Notes under the pieces: generated by a model
What the model saw: the letters and a program-made list of their open reading frames with translations, nothing else
What the model was told of the DNA's origin: nothing
Databases searched by the model: none
Shown here: one piece after another, positions 44,801 through 54,285 of the stretch
Numbering within the stretch: position 1 is the stretch's first letter
Layout: every line of letters begins with the position of its first letter
DNA from: Chionoecetes opilio
Taxonomy: Eukaryota; Arthropoda; Malacostraca; Decapoda; Majidae
Reading direction: 5' to 3'
NCBI GenBank assembly: GCA_016584305.1
Contig: JACEEZ010025310.1
Coordinates: forward strand, 188,083-252,082
Length of the DNA: 64,000 nucleotides
Translations under genes and position numbers: made by a program

Positions 44801-47800
44801 CATGTCTCCGTGTGATCCCAGCGGTATACCTCCACATTCTCCCATCACAACCAACCAACACATCCTCCAACTTCTTTGTCAAAGCCCATGTCTCAGAACC
44901 ATATAGTAATACTGATCTTATACATGCTTCAAATACTCTTTAGAATACTCTTGTTTATCAGCAGTCCTGCTATATCTCCACTTCATCCATGTAGTTGCTA
45001 GCCGTGCTCTTACTGCTCTCTCCACTCCACCCTCGCTATCTAACATGTCAACAAGATAACATAACTGATTCTCTTCTATTATACCACCATCCACTTCTAT
45101 AGTTTCTACCTCCTCCTCTTCTGGCGGGCCTCCTCTGTTGATTCTTCTTACACACCCTGGACAGCAGAAATCTACCACCCTATTCACGTTTCCTAGTCCA
45201 GAACATCTTTTATGGCACCACTTGTCACATTCCTTGCCAAGAATAGCGTGGACTCCCACTCCACTACCGCACACTCCACAGGGAAACCTTTCCACTTGTA
45301 TATTTTCCTCTATTTTCTTGCCTGTTACCATCATCTTCGTCTTGGCCATATTTACCTTCAGACCTCTTCTCTCCATTGCTTGCTTCCAATCTATAAGTAT
45401 CCTCTCAACTTCCTCCTTTGTCTCTGCTGTCAAGACTAAATCATCTGCACCTAGCAGCTGCCGTGGATCTCCTGTTCTGCACTCCTTTGTGGCCTCTTCC
45501 ATCACCACAACAATTCCAACTCATGCCCTTCAAGGCTCTTGCTACCTCCTGTACTATATTTACAATTGGACCTTCAACCCTTTCAGCCTCCTCCAGCTGT
45601 CATTCAGGATCTTCTCTCTTCTGTGCTGGACTCAAATCTTGTCTCACTTTGATGATTATTGCTTCCTAAGTCAAGCTGCCTCTTACCTAGTGTATTGGAA
45701 GACACAGCATGTCTTCTCTGCCTTGGCATTGTGGATAGTTCAGTGACTATTATAACTACTATTGGAACAAATATGTGATGAAACTTTTAATAGGAATTGC
45801 CGTCTGATCGATGTATGAAGCTGACTGTATCTCTGACAACAGTCAACAGTGTGTGAAAGAGATGGCAATCCTTCCGTGGGTGATTTTATTTCTGTTCTTC
45901 CAGATCATGGCTGATGGATCATCAAGACCTCAGGCAGCAGAGCAAGGTAACACAAACACTGGGGCTATACCTTAAACAATGAATTTTATTCATATAAAAA
46001 CATAACACTAGTCAGATTTTCCCATAGTATCTTATGAGGTTAGAGGGCTGATGACATGCTTCCAATTATCTCTATCCATTGCCTCAACCTCTTCAATGTC
46101 TAATGCTGCCAGATCCTCTTCAACACACTGCCTCCATGTCTTCCTTGGCTGTCCATGAATGGCGACCCTGGCACTTCCACTCTCATCAACTCTCCCCAAT
46201 GCTCACCACCTTCTCTCCTCTTCATGTGCCCAAAACCACCTCGATCGTATCTTACTCTCAGCACTGACTTGGCACCATCAATCCACCTTTACTTGCCACC
46301 TCTTCACTTCACCGGACACTTCATGTCTCCGTGTGATCCCAGCGGTATACCTCCACATTCTCCCATCACAACCAACCAACACATCCTCCAACTTCTTTGT
46401 CAAAGCCCATGTCTCAGAACCATATAGTAATACTGATCTTATACATGCTTCAAATACTCTTTAGAATACTCTTGTTTATCAGCAGTCCTGCTATATCTCC
46501 ACTTCATCCATGTAGTTGCTAGCCGTGCTCTTACTGCTCTCTCCACTCCACCCTCGCTATCTAACATGTCAACAAGATAACATAACTGATTCTCTTCTAT
46601 TATACCACCATCCACTTCTATAGTTTCTACCTCCTCCTCTTCTGGCGGGCCGCCTCTGTTGATTCTTCTTACACACCCTGGACAGCAGAAATCTACCACC
46701 CTATTCACGTTTCCTAGTCCAGAACATCTTTTATGGCACCACTTGTCACATTCCTTGCCAAGAATAGCGTGGACTCCCACTCCACTACCGCACACTCCAC
46801 AGGGAAACCTTTCCACTTGTATATTTTCCTCTATTTTCTTGCCTGTTACCATCATCTTCGTCTTGGCCATATTCACCTTCAGACCTCTTCTCTCCATTGC
46901 TTGCTTCCAATCTATAAGTATCCTCTCAACTTCCTCCTTTGTCTCTGCTGTCAAGACTAAAGCATCTGCACCTAGCAGCTGCCGTGGATCTCCTGTTCTG
47001 CACTCCTTTGTGGCCTCTTCCATCACCACAACAATTCCAACTCATGCCCTTCAAGGCTCTTGCTACCTCCTGTACTATATTTTCAATTGGACCTTCAACC
47101 CTTTCAGCCTCCTCCAGCTGTCATTCAGGATCTTCTCTCTTCTGTGCTGGACTCAAATCTTGTCTCACTTTGATGATTATTGCTTCCTAAGTCAAGCTGC
47201 CTCTTACCTAGTGTATTGGAAGACACAGCATGTCTTCTCTGCCTTGGCATTGTGGATAGTTCAGTGACTATTATAACTACTATTGGAACAAATATGTGAT
47301 GAAACTTTTAATAGGAATTGCCGTCTGATCGATGTATGAAGCTGACTGTATCTCTGACAAACAGTCACAGTGTTGAAAGAGATGGCAATCCTTCCGTGGG
47401 TGATTTTATTTCTGTTCTTCCAGATCATGGCTGATGGATCATCAAGACCTCAGGCAGCAGAGCAAGGTAACACAAACACTGGGGCTATACCTTAAACAAT
47501 TAATTTTATTCACAAAAAAATCTTGACACACTTTAACCCTTTCACGTCACCATTGTCATTCACTTTTTGTTGTCCCGCGTAAACCCATTGTCACCCGAAA
47601 TGTCACGCGCGGGAAAAAAGTTGTACTTCCACCGCGTCTAGAAACTAAACTATCAAAGATATCAAGTTCAATTATGTTTCGTTTTTAAGCTAAGATAATT
47701 TCCTATATCATACAATGTTAAAAAAAAAAATACGCTAGCGTGAAAATAACTTACAAAACCTTGAGTTAGAAGTGAAAAAAACAACAACAACACTGCGGCA

Positions 47801-48466
47801 AAAAATAATATGCCAAAAATAAACTTATCATCATAGAAGATTTTTCTACATTCCATGACACAGCTGAATAAATTTCCTTTCCAATGAAGTATAATATATT
47901 TTAATTCGCTCTAAAATAAAGCCATACAACGAAGTGAAAGATAGCGTAAAGTTTATTTTTTAATAATTTTAATTTTAATATTTTGTATAATATAATATAC
48001 AATATTATATTATACAAAATATATTTTAATATAATAAATTGTAATTCGCTCCAACGGTCAAGTGAATCTCACGTCAACCGCGTGCTTTTTAAGATTTTTA
48101 CTAAATATTTTAAAATATTATTTTTTGATGACGCTCAAAGACGTCGTGTATGGCCTACACGTACCGGATGACGCTCAAAGACGTCATTTGTACGTTAAAG
48201 GGTTAAGCCTCACATGTTAAGTGCATCAGAATATTTTTGTTTGCTGCACAGCATAAATATGAAACCTAGGATATACTTGAGCTACCTGGATTACATGACA
48301 TGCAAAGTATAATGTGGTATTGTTTACAGCAGAGGACATGCGCTCAACAAAGCTTATTGGGTTCATAGTCTGCACTAACTACCTGTCTACTGTTAGCTAT
48401 GCAAAGGGGGATGGTTTCAAGACCAGGTATATCTCGCTAAGAGTCGTCCACTGGCATGTGCAATGA
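29859..48466 (+). CDS. Candidate small gene whose internal exon is repeated 11 times
   Basis: A first coding exon at 29859-29905 follows TTACATTTGCAG and ends GCGCCATGGAG|GTAAAC with a good Kozak context. A 43-nt exon (reading IMADGSSRPQAAEQ) with acceptor TTCTGTTCTTCCAG and donor GTAACA occurs at 30230, 31422, 33552, 35106 (1 nt short), 36894, 39252, 41033, 42575, 44357, 45904 and 47424. A terminal exon starts at 48330 or 48333 (tandem acceptor CAGCAG), reads EDMRSTKLIGFIVCTNYLST onward and stops at 48464-48466. AATAAA follows at 48619-48624. Joining the first exon, any one 43-nt copy and the terminal exon gives one open frame of about 60 codons. Two 43-nt copies in series would hit a stop, so only one can be used. 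The product is unrecognised. The middle of the last exon (KLIGFIVCTNYLSTVSY) is moderately hydrophobic. It is a gene model built by eye; transcripts would be needed to confirm it. Confidence 0.4.
30433..31026 (-). pseudogene. LINE ORF2 fragment: RT C-terminus plus Cys/His finger, copy 1
   Basis: The frame reads TKECRTGDPRQLLGADDLVL, then KVNMAKTKMMV, then FPCGVCGSGVGVNAILGKEC with WCHKRCSG and DFCCPGCVRR, then LCYLVDMLDSEGG. This is the end of a non-LTR RT domain (motif C region), a C-x2-C zinc-finger-like segment and the following thumb-like region. The catalytic F/YADD is GADD. The end of ORF2 present in other S copies is deleted here. Confidence 0.85.
31465..31650 (-). pseudogene. LINE RT motif-A fragment, first L unit
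   Basis: On the minus strand the frame TDAIFITRHLREKYKDKKKR followed by LFVDLEKALDSIARRAIIWA and a stop matches the RT region around motif A, where F(V)DLEKAFD is normal. A few residues are missing before VDL. The same fragment recurs at 35150-35330, 39295-39480 and 42618-42803. Confidence 0.75.
31685..32918 (+). mobile_element. TTAA-flanked transposon (Kolobok-like?), long copy
   Basis: Ends AGTAATCGTCCAGACC and GGTCTGGACGACTACT lie between TTAA at 31681-31684 and 32919-32922. AG...CT ends with TTAA duplication fit Kolobok better than piggyBac. A plus frame from 31914 to 32156 starts MMSDCTSVSDSESVAVTDLE, has one internal TAA, and contains YMFEPEYEVDEQVL and LLQNMDW. This resembles the N-terminal part of transposon proteins often named P2X7-like. 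Its orientation is opposite to the copies at 35366, 39515 and 42838 although the site is the same. Confidence 0.7.
33595..34700 (-). pseudogene. LINE ORF2 C-terminal half, S copy 2
   Basis: Contains the RT end, Cys/His finger and the ORF2 tail (on the minus strand RWFGHMKRRE, RPRKTW, EEDLAALDIEEVEAMDRDNW). This copy has several 1-nt gaps (for example at 34438 and 34640-34680), so the frame breaks before the finger. Confidence 0.8.
34640..35400. other. Indel-rich copy of the array, possible consensus error
   Basis: Compared with the other units, this stretch lacks or gains single bases at many places (GCAGCTGCGTGGATCTCTG, CATGTTTCTCGCCTGGCATG, AAGCGACTGTATC, a shortened 43-nt exon at 35106-35147). 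Neighbouring units agree with each other almost perfectly. Unpolished sequence is the simplest reading; decay of one unit is the alternative. Confidence 0.6.
35366..36250 (-). mobile_element. TTAA-flanked foldback transposon, copy in L unit 2
   Basis: Same element as 39515-40400, between TTAA at 35362-35365 and 36251-36254. Long inverted arms meet near 35830. Several single-base differences in the left half match the indel-rich stretch described separately. Confidence 0.75.
36937..37880 (-). pseudogene. LINE ORF2 C-terminal half, S copy 3 (cut by an LTR)
   Basis: Contains the ORF2 tail and Cys/His finger. The RT motif-C part continues on the far side of the solo LTR at 38735-38860 (LLGADDLVLTAETKEEVERI). 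The open frame therefore ends artificially at the LTR. Confidence 0.85.
37889..38730. mobile_element. Solo LTR with 4-bp target duplication
   Basis: 842 bp beginning TGTAGTGGTCAAAATGACC and ending CTCGCGTTACA (TG...CA), flanked by CTTC at 37885-37888 and 38731-38734. Removing it restores GCTTGCTTCCAATCTATAAG as in the other units. Inside is a direct duplication of CGATACGCATGCG(A/T)AATGCTC followed by AAGTCGTTATCCTAATATA (about 38183 and 38268). No internal retroelement remains. A 4-5 bp duplication suits a Gypsy-type LTR element. Confidence 0.9.
39515..40400 (-). mobile_element. TTAA-flanked foldback transposon, copy in L unit 3
   Basis: 886 bp between TTAA at 39511-39514 and 40401-40404, with ends AGTAATCGTCCAGACC / GGTCTGGACGATTACT. 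The centre is a hairpin with arms of about 250 bp (39709-39963 and 39983-40234) and a loop of about 19 nt. Open frames inside are mirror reads of the hairpin. The two flanks match the ends of the long copy at 31685-32918 but in reverse order. Confidence 0.85.
41076..42182 (-). pseudogene. LINE ORF2 C-terminal half, S copy 4
   Basis: The 196-residue open frame at 41592-42182 covers the RT end (LLGADALVL, where the second Asp of the pair is also lost), the Cys/His finger and LCYLVDMLDSEGG. The ORF2 tail is at 41160-41590. Confidence 0.85.
42838..43724 (-). mobile_element. TTAA-flanked foldback transposon, copy in L unit 4
   Basis: 887 bp between TTAA at 42834-42837 and 43725-43728. It is nearly identical to 39515-40400, including the long hairpin (arms meeting near 43297). 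Confidence 0.85.
44400..45508 (-). pseudogene. LINE ORF2 C-terminal half, S copy 5
   Basis: The open frame at 44918-45508 has LLGADDLVL, FPCGVCGSGVGVHAILGKEC and DFCCPGCVRR; the tail is at 44490-44915. Confidence 0.85.
45947..47029 (-). pseudogene. LINE ORF2 C-terminal half, S copy 6
   Basis: The open frame at 46439-47029 has LLGADALVL and the same finger. Single-base gaps at 46140-46260 disturb the tail region. Confidence 0.85.
47537..48202. mobile_element. piggyBac-type MITE
   Basis: Between TTAA at 47533-47536 and 48203-48206, with ends CCCTTTCACGT and ACGTTAAAGGG. CCCTTT ends with TTAA duplication are the piggyBac pattern. A perfect AT-rich palindrome (GTATAATATAATATACAATA continuing to ATTATACAA, about 47984-48020) lies inside, and GATGACGCTCAAAGACGTC is repeated at 48126 and 48168. 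It lies in the last intron of the candidate small gene. Confidence 0.85.
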
Positions 48467-48618
48467 TGCTGCTTTTCTTGTATCACAGATTGGACCTGCT
48501 TGTGTAATTAAAGTTTTCATTTTTCTCCTCAAGGTCTAATGGCTATACTGTATTTGAAAGACCGTTACAATTCTGTGATTTTTTATGTTACGTGACGACT
48601 TGCTGTATTTTCAAGATT

Positions 48619-48624
48619 AATAAA
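48619..48624 (+). terminator. Poly(A) signal AATAAA of the candidate small gene
   Basis: AATAAA about 150 nt past the stop at 48464-48466. It supports the reading of 48330-48640 as a terminal exon. Confidence 0.5.
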
Positions 48625-48707
48625 GTTTTTGTATTTCTGCATGTGTATTTTATACTTTGGTGTGAGAAACATTATTCAAGGTGCATATTTACCTATCTTA
48701 AATTAAT

Positions 48708-49640
48708 ATAATGTCAACTTAGGTCTTCAAACATAATGCATATAATGTCAACTTAGGTCTTCAAACATAATCCATATAATGTCAACTTAGGTGTTCAAAC
48801 AATGCATATAATGTCAACTTAGGTCTTCAAACAATGCATATAATGTCAACTTAGGTGTTCAAACAATGCATATAATGTCAACTTAGGTCTTCAAACAATG
48901 CATATAATGTCAACTTAGGTCTTCAAACAATGCATATAATGTCAACTTAGGTCTTCAAACAATGCATATAATGTCAACTTAGGTCTTCAAACAATGCATA
49001 TAATGTCAACTTAGGTCTTCAAACAATGCATATAATGTCAACTTAGGTCTTCAAACATAATCCATATAATGTCAACTTAGGTCTTCAAACAATGCATATA
49101 ATGTCAACTTAGGTCTTCAAACAATGCATATAATGTCAACTTAGGTCTTCAAACAATGCATGTAATGTCAACTTAGGTCTTCAAACAATGCATGTAATGT
49201 CAACTTAGGTCTTCAAACAATGCATATAATGTCAACTTAGGTCTTCAAACAATGCATGTAATGTCAACTTAGGTCTTCAAACAATGCATGTAATGTCAAC
49301 TTAGGTCTTCAAACATAATCCATATAATGTCAACTTAGGTCTTCAAACAATGCATATAATGTCAACTTAGGTCTTCAAACATAATCCATATAATGTCAAC
49401 TTAGGTCTTCAAACAATGCATATAATGTCAACTTAGGTCTTCAAACAATGCATATAATGTCAACTTAGGTCTTCAAACAATGCATATAATGTCAACTTAG
49501 GTCTTCAAACAATGCATATAATGTCAACTTAGGTCTTCAAACAATGCATATAATGTCAACTTAGGTCTTCAAACAATGCATATAATGTCAACTTAGGTCT
49601 TCAAACAATGCATGTAATGTCAACTTAGGTCTTCAAACAT
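48708..49640. repeat. 32-bp minisatellite
   Basis: About 29 copies of CTTCAAACAATGCATATAAT plus GTCAACTTAGGT. Variants CATAATCCATA and GCATGTAA are scattered. Copies are almost uniform. Confidence 0.97.
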
Positions 49641-49833
49641 AATGCAAAGTACTCATAATTTTCTATCGTGTCCAATTGATTATAATTTCACGTGAAAATG
49701 AAAGTGTGTAAGGTAACAGTACTGAGCTTTTTTTTTTAGAATTATTTTTATTTTTTTTTATATTTTTTTTCCCCCATCATATTGTGTATATTAGGCATCC
49801 TTTTGACACACATGCTGGTGTTCTGAGAAGTCT

Positions 49834-50001
49834 AAGATAAGATTTTCATCCTATCTAGACACTTTGCAAGTACCAACTACAAGGTTATTGACTATACAAA
49901 GCGCCGCCACGTCAGCATGAACTCGAACCGCTGACCGAATGCACAGGGATGCTGCACATTGCGAACTCACGTCTCTACCAACCTTGCCACCCTGATGGGC
50001 T
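49834..50001 (-). mobile_element. tRNA-derived SINE with 12-bp target duplication
   Basis: Flanked by TCTGAGAAGTCT at 49822-49833 and 50002-50013. On the minus strand it has GGTGGCAAGGTTGGTAGAGA (A-box-like) and AGCGGTTCGAGTTCA (B-box-like) and ends in an AT-rich tail. It is 168 bp. It cannot fold as a standard tRNA over its whole length, so SINE is preferred over a tRNA gene. Confidence 0.8.
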
Positions 50002-50361
50002 CTGAGAAGTCTGTTAACATCAAAGTTCTTAACCAAATTACTACCTGTGATACCATTAACTTCATAATTACCTTTCAAACACGAATGAGATTAACTATAA
50101 ATCAATACATGGCTTCTAAGTCTAACACCAAATCATTAATATTACAAACTGAAAAATACGTTGGTTGAAATTTAATGCCCTGATGAAATTTGAAACATTA
50201 CATAATTTCAGGAAACTTATAACATGACAAAAGTGCCACTACTCGGCGCAAAAAAGCTTGAATATTACATAAATTCCGATCATTCAGAATTTCTAGCTGG
50301 TGCACTTCTTGCTCTCACATTCTGCCACCGCTGTCAAGGAGTGGTGGGGAAGCAGCTCCTA

Positions 50362-51559
50362 TTAATTTGCAGTTTCACAAGCATCAATCCACTCATTATA
50401 GACATCCACTGGCTCGGAGAGATAGTTTATAGAGCACTGAAAATCTTCCAAGCAAACACGACAAGAGACTCTCCCAGCATTTCTTGGTTTATCCCTGTAG
50501 AGAAGTCATGACATCAGTAAAGGCACTTTGACCCTACACCACCATATAACAACACTGTCCTTGCATTTGTCTGATACACAAAAAGATGAATGGTAATGCG
50601 CCACCACCATTTCCTGATTAATATTAAGAGACAGATAATTTGTATGATTAAAATACTACAGCAAATCACACTAAGACTTGTATGTAGACGCCCTTCCTCA
50701 TGCTTACGGTACGCCTACTTACTCATGAATGATGGAGTAATAATGCCTCAAGTACAATTTTTACACCATACTTTTACTTAAACTCAGCTACTATACTGTT
50801 ATGCCAGCCCCCAACATCATCTACACCATACTTTTACTTAAACTCTGCTACTATACTGTTATGCCAGCCCCCAACATCATCTACACCATACTTTTACTTA
50901 AACTGCTACTATACTGTTATGTCAGCCCCCATCATCTACACCATACTTTTACTTAAACTCAGCTACTATACTGTTATGTCAGCCCCCATCATCTACACCA
51001 TACTTTTACTTAAACTCAGCTACTATACTGTTATGTCAGCCCCCAACATCATCTACACCATACTTTTACTTAAACTCAGCTACTATACTGTTATGTCAGC
51101 CCCCAATATCATCTACACCATACTTTTACTTGATGAACCTCAAATAACCTAAAACAAAATAAAATAAACCTCAAATAACCTAAAATAATCTCAAGTAACC
51201 AAAAATAAACCTCAAATTACCTAAAATAACCAAAAAGAAACCTCAAATAACCTCAAATAGCCTAAAACTAAATAAAATAAACCTAAAAAAACTCAGCTAC
51301 TATACTGTTATGCCAGCCCCAACATCATCTGTGTGTGAGCTGACTGGTACTCATGGGCTCAGATCAGAGTTATTGTTACCTTAAATCTTTACCTCGCTAA
51401 AGAGTAAAGCTGCACTCACACTAAGCAAGGATTTCATACTCACATCTTCACGTCACAGGACTTTTCGTGGTTGCAAAATGGGCAATTGAACTGTGTGTCA
51501 AGAGGTTGGATGTTTTTTCTCTTTGGGGGAGGCTTCCTCTTTGACTTGCGACGACCCAT
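50362..51559 (-). CDS. ELOF1: Transcription elongation factor 1 homolog (ELOF1/Elf1)
   Basis: Small zinc-binding protein that travels with RNA polymerase II in the nucleus and supports elongation through chromatin and transcription-coupled repair. Exon 1 (coding part 51444-51559) reads [20 protein letters not shown] then [18 protein letters not shown], ending AT|GTGAGT. Exon 2 (50362-50494) follows CTCTACAG and restores the split ATG, then [20 protein letters not shown] and [23 protein letters not shown] with stop TAA. The 82 residues equal the family length. The basic N-terminal tail and the four zinc-binding cysteines at 26, 29, 50 and 53 are in place. The intron (about 950 bp) carries a minisatellite. 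The gene looks intact. A possible 5' UTR acceptor (CTTCTCTTCAG) lies 38 nt upstream of the ATG. Confidence 0.96.
50765..51130. repeat. 60-bp minisatellite in the ELOF1 intron
   Basis: Six copies of about 58-62 bp containing CACCATACTTTTACTTAAAC and GCTACTATACTGTTATG(C/T)C with AGCCCCC. A short AACCTCAAATAACCTAAAA repeat (51135-51290) follows, then half of another 60-bp unit at 51293-51330. Confidence 0.95.
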
Positions 51560-51849
51560 TGCACCTCAGCTGGAATTCTTTCCACCTGAAGAGAAGGGCT
51601 TATGAGGTGTATACCCTTGTAAATGTCAATGTGGGTGTTTTGCTTCTGTGATAATGCAAAGTTAGATAAATGCAGGTACAGAAACAGGATAACATGAGGC
51701 AGGGTCAAATTGTATCCACTTGGAGAAAGTAAAAAAAAAAAATTGACACACAGAAGGGCAAGACTGCCGACCAACCACTCCTGTTGGACTGCAAGATCAG
51801 AACTCTACTACCTCTCCTCTCCAAGGGGAGCAATATATACTGTAACAGT

Positions 51850-52490
51850 TTCATCATAATATTCACAGTACTATTATCACTACTGGTAGTATGATCACTA
51901 TCATTGGTAACTGTGGAAATTATCCACCAACCACCGTCTCAATAATAGTGGTAGTTTTGTCTCCCCCCTCTGTAATGAGGGAGGGGTTATTCGTTTCTCC
52001 GTAGGGGGCGAGTAGGAATGTATATATGTATAATTATAATGGTAATGGGTAGAAATTAAGGTAATTTAAGTAAAATATATGTATTGGGATATGATAAATA
52101 AACAATCCCAGTGGTATTAACCATTATCACCTTATATTGGCACCTTAATTACAAACAACTGGTTACACTGATTAACAACACATTTATTGTCTAAGTTTTT
52201 TTTAGCTGATTTAGGACAATTTTGATGTACTGAATTCAAAAACCACATTGATTTTGCTCAATCAGGTCAACTTTTTGATCTATCGCCACATGATGTTTTT
52301 TTAAGTTTTTGTTTACATGTACGGGTATTTTCTATATATATGAAATCGTCCTCCGTATACAACACCGTACTTGCAGTAGATAATTCCACTAATCCAATAA
52401 TTCCACCAATTCAGATAGTTCCAAGGGTGTGGTCCTAAACAATGTCACCAACTAGGAATTCTTCGGAATCACGATCCCTGGATACTACAG
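51850..52490. other. Intergenic, no recognised feature
   Basis: AT-rich sequence between ELOF1 and the transposon-associated pseudogene. The ELOF1 promoter should lie in its left part, but no motif stands out. Confidence 0.5.
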
Positions 52491-52509
52491 TCCTCTGTTG
52501 TTTGACTGG

Positions 52510-53873
52510 GATCAACAGAAAGAACCGGAGCAGCCTCAAGTATCCTAATCTTGAATCAGCACGTCGTCCTGTAGCTCATTGTGATGAAATTCCAGTACCT
52601 GTCTGGAGAACTTCCTGACATTAGTGACGAAGATTCCTCCAGTGTTGAAGAATATGAAGAAGAAAAAGTGGTTCTTGACGATGATGCTCCACATCCTTTT
52701 TCCCAAAAGGAGCTAAATGATCTAGTTCACGATCTCAGCTTGTCAAAGTCCTCTGCCGAACTGTTGGCATCCAGATTGAAGGAAAAAAAACCTCTCTGAC
52801 AGTGCTCGCATCACCTTCTACCGCAACAGACATCAAGAGTACCTCCATTTTTTCTCTGGAGAAGGACTTGGTGTACTGTACAGATATTGCGCAGCTTCTG
52901 CACAAGCTTGGAGTGCCACAGTACCAACCCAAAGATTGGAGACTTCATTGACAGCTGCAAGCGATCGCTGAAATGTGTTCTGCTGCACAACGGCAACCAT
53001 TTTGCCTCTGTACCCATCGCTCTACACTGAGCTCACTCAACTACACTGAAGGAGAAGTATGAAGCGGTGAAGAACGTGCTGGAGAAAATTCGTTATGATC
53101 AGCATGAGTGGTTGATTTGTGTTGACCTGAAGATGGTGAACTTTTTGTTGGGACAACAGTCCGGGTTCACCAAGTACCCGTACTTTCTGTGCATGTGGGA
53201 TAGTAGGGACCGAGCTCAGCATTACACGAAGAAGGACTGGCCTGTACGGGAGGAATTGGTGCCTTGCAGAGCAAGGAACGTCATAAACAACCCTCTGGTG
53301 GACAGAAACAGGATACTTTTCCTACCGCTGCACATCAAGCTCGGCTTGATCAAACAGCTCATCAAAGCTCTGGACAAGGATGGTGGCTGCTTCACTTACT
53401 TGTGCCACGCTTTTCCAGGATTGACCATGGAGAAGTTGAAAGCTGGCATCTTTGATGGTCCTCAACTCCGTCAGCTCATCAGAGATCCAGAGTTTGAAAA
53501 CTCAATGAACGAAGTGGAACTGGAAGCGTGGAAGGCTTTTGTTCTGGTCGTGAAGAACTTTCTTGGCAACAACAAGGCCAGGAACTAGGCAGAACTTGTC
53601 ACCAATATGATGACTGCTTTCAGAAACCTCGGATGCAACATGAGCATCAAAATGCATTACTTATTCTCACATATGGATCGGTTTCCTGAGAATCTGGGAT
53701 CAATGAGTGACGAGCAAGGGGAGAGATTCCATCAGGACATGAAAGTGATGGAGACCAGGTATCAGGGACGCTGGGATGCAGTCATGATGGCTGATTACTG
53801 TTGGACTCTGAAGAGAGACATCCCTGCCGCTGAGCATTCTAGGAGTTCGAAGAAACGGAAGTTCAAGCCCTGA
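52510..53873 (+). pseudogene. Broken gene of a repetitive arthropod/cnidarian protein family
   Basis: Reading pieces: YPNLESARRPVAHCDEIPVP; DISDEDSSSVEEYEEEKVVL (52581 onward); ARITFYRNRHQEYL; then from 53067 KIRYDQHEWLICVDLKMVNF, QSGFTKYPYFLCMWDSRDRA, PLHIKLGLIKQLIKALDKDG, FLGNNKARN, and from 53607 GCNMSIKMHYLFSHMDRFPE, DEQGERFHQDMKVMETRYQG and ADYCWTLKRD. This order matches a large family of uncharacterised proteins that occur in many near-identical copies in arthropod and hydrozoan genomes, thought to belong to a mobile element. The frame breaks at least at about 52600, the A-run at 52786, near 52955, at a 12-nt insertion with a stop near 53020, and at a TAG at 53586. It is therefore a pseudogene. 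The function of the family is unknown to me. Confidence 0.8.
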
Positions 53874-53879
53874 ATTTTG

Positions 53880-54280
53880 AACAATGATGACCTAACATCC
53901 AATTTACATGTACTTACCTTTATCAATGTCTACTATTCAATGTACACTAATCAGTTTTTGTAACATTTAATTAATGAATTGTGTTAGAAAACAATTTTTT
54001 TCTCTTAAAAACCTATTTCGGATGAGAAATATTAACAAAATCAACCGAAAATGTCACAAAAATGTAATTGATTTAGTCAGAAGATCGGATTTTTTTAAAA
54101 TCGACTTAGCACAAAAACCTGACCTGATCGAGAGAAACGGATGTCATTTTCGGATTCAGCGGTGCAAAATTATCATAAATCAGTTGAAAAAATTTAGAAG
54201 ACTTACAATTTTTTTTTTTTTGTAACCCAGTGTTATTAGCCGTGGTGATAATATTTGCACCTTAGATACGTGGACACCTA
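53880..54280. other. AT-rich, no recognised feature
   Basis: 3' flank of the pseudogene with poly-T tracts; nothing recognisable. Confidence 0.5.
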
Positions 54281-54285
54281 GCTTA

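Larger units (their letters stand above)
29930..47520. repeat. Segmental tandem array of 1.5/1.8-kb units (3.32-kb period)
   Basis: Ten intervals separate the eleven 43-nt exons: 1192, 2130, 1554, 1788, 2358, 1781, 1542, 1782, 1547 and 1520 bp. Short (S) intervals hold a minus-strand LINE ORF2 C-terminal half; long (L) intervals hold an RT motif-A fragment plus a TTAA-flanked transposon. L and S alternate in the middle, giving a higher-order unit of about 3.32 kb. Each unit ends in a shared block of about 380 bp (ATGCCCTTCAAGGCTCTTGC to the acceptor). Irregular intervals are explained by a deletion (first S), a longer transposon version (first L) and a solo LTR (fifth interval). Copies are nearly identical. 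Confidence 0.92.

Noticed and set aside
49834..50001. tRNA gene on the minus strand
   Set aside because: A- and B-box-like motifs exist, but no acceptor stem or full cloverleaf could be formed, and a 12-bp target duplication surrounds the whole 168 bp, so SINE was chosen.
50224..50511. Plus-strand 95-codon frame
   Set aside because: It is the shadow of ELOF1 exon 2, which is on the minus strand.
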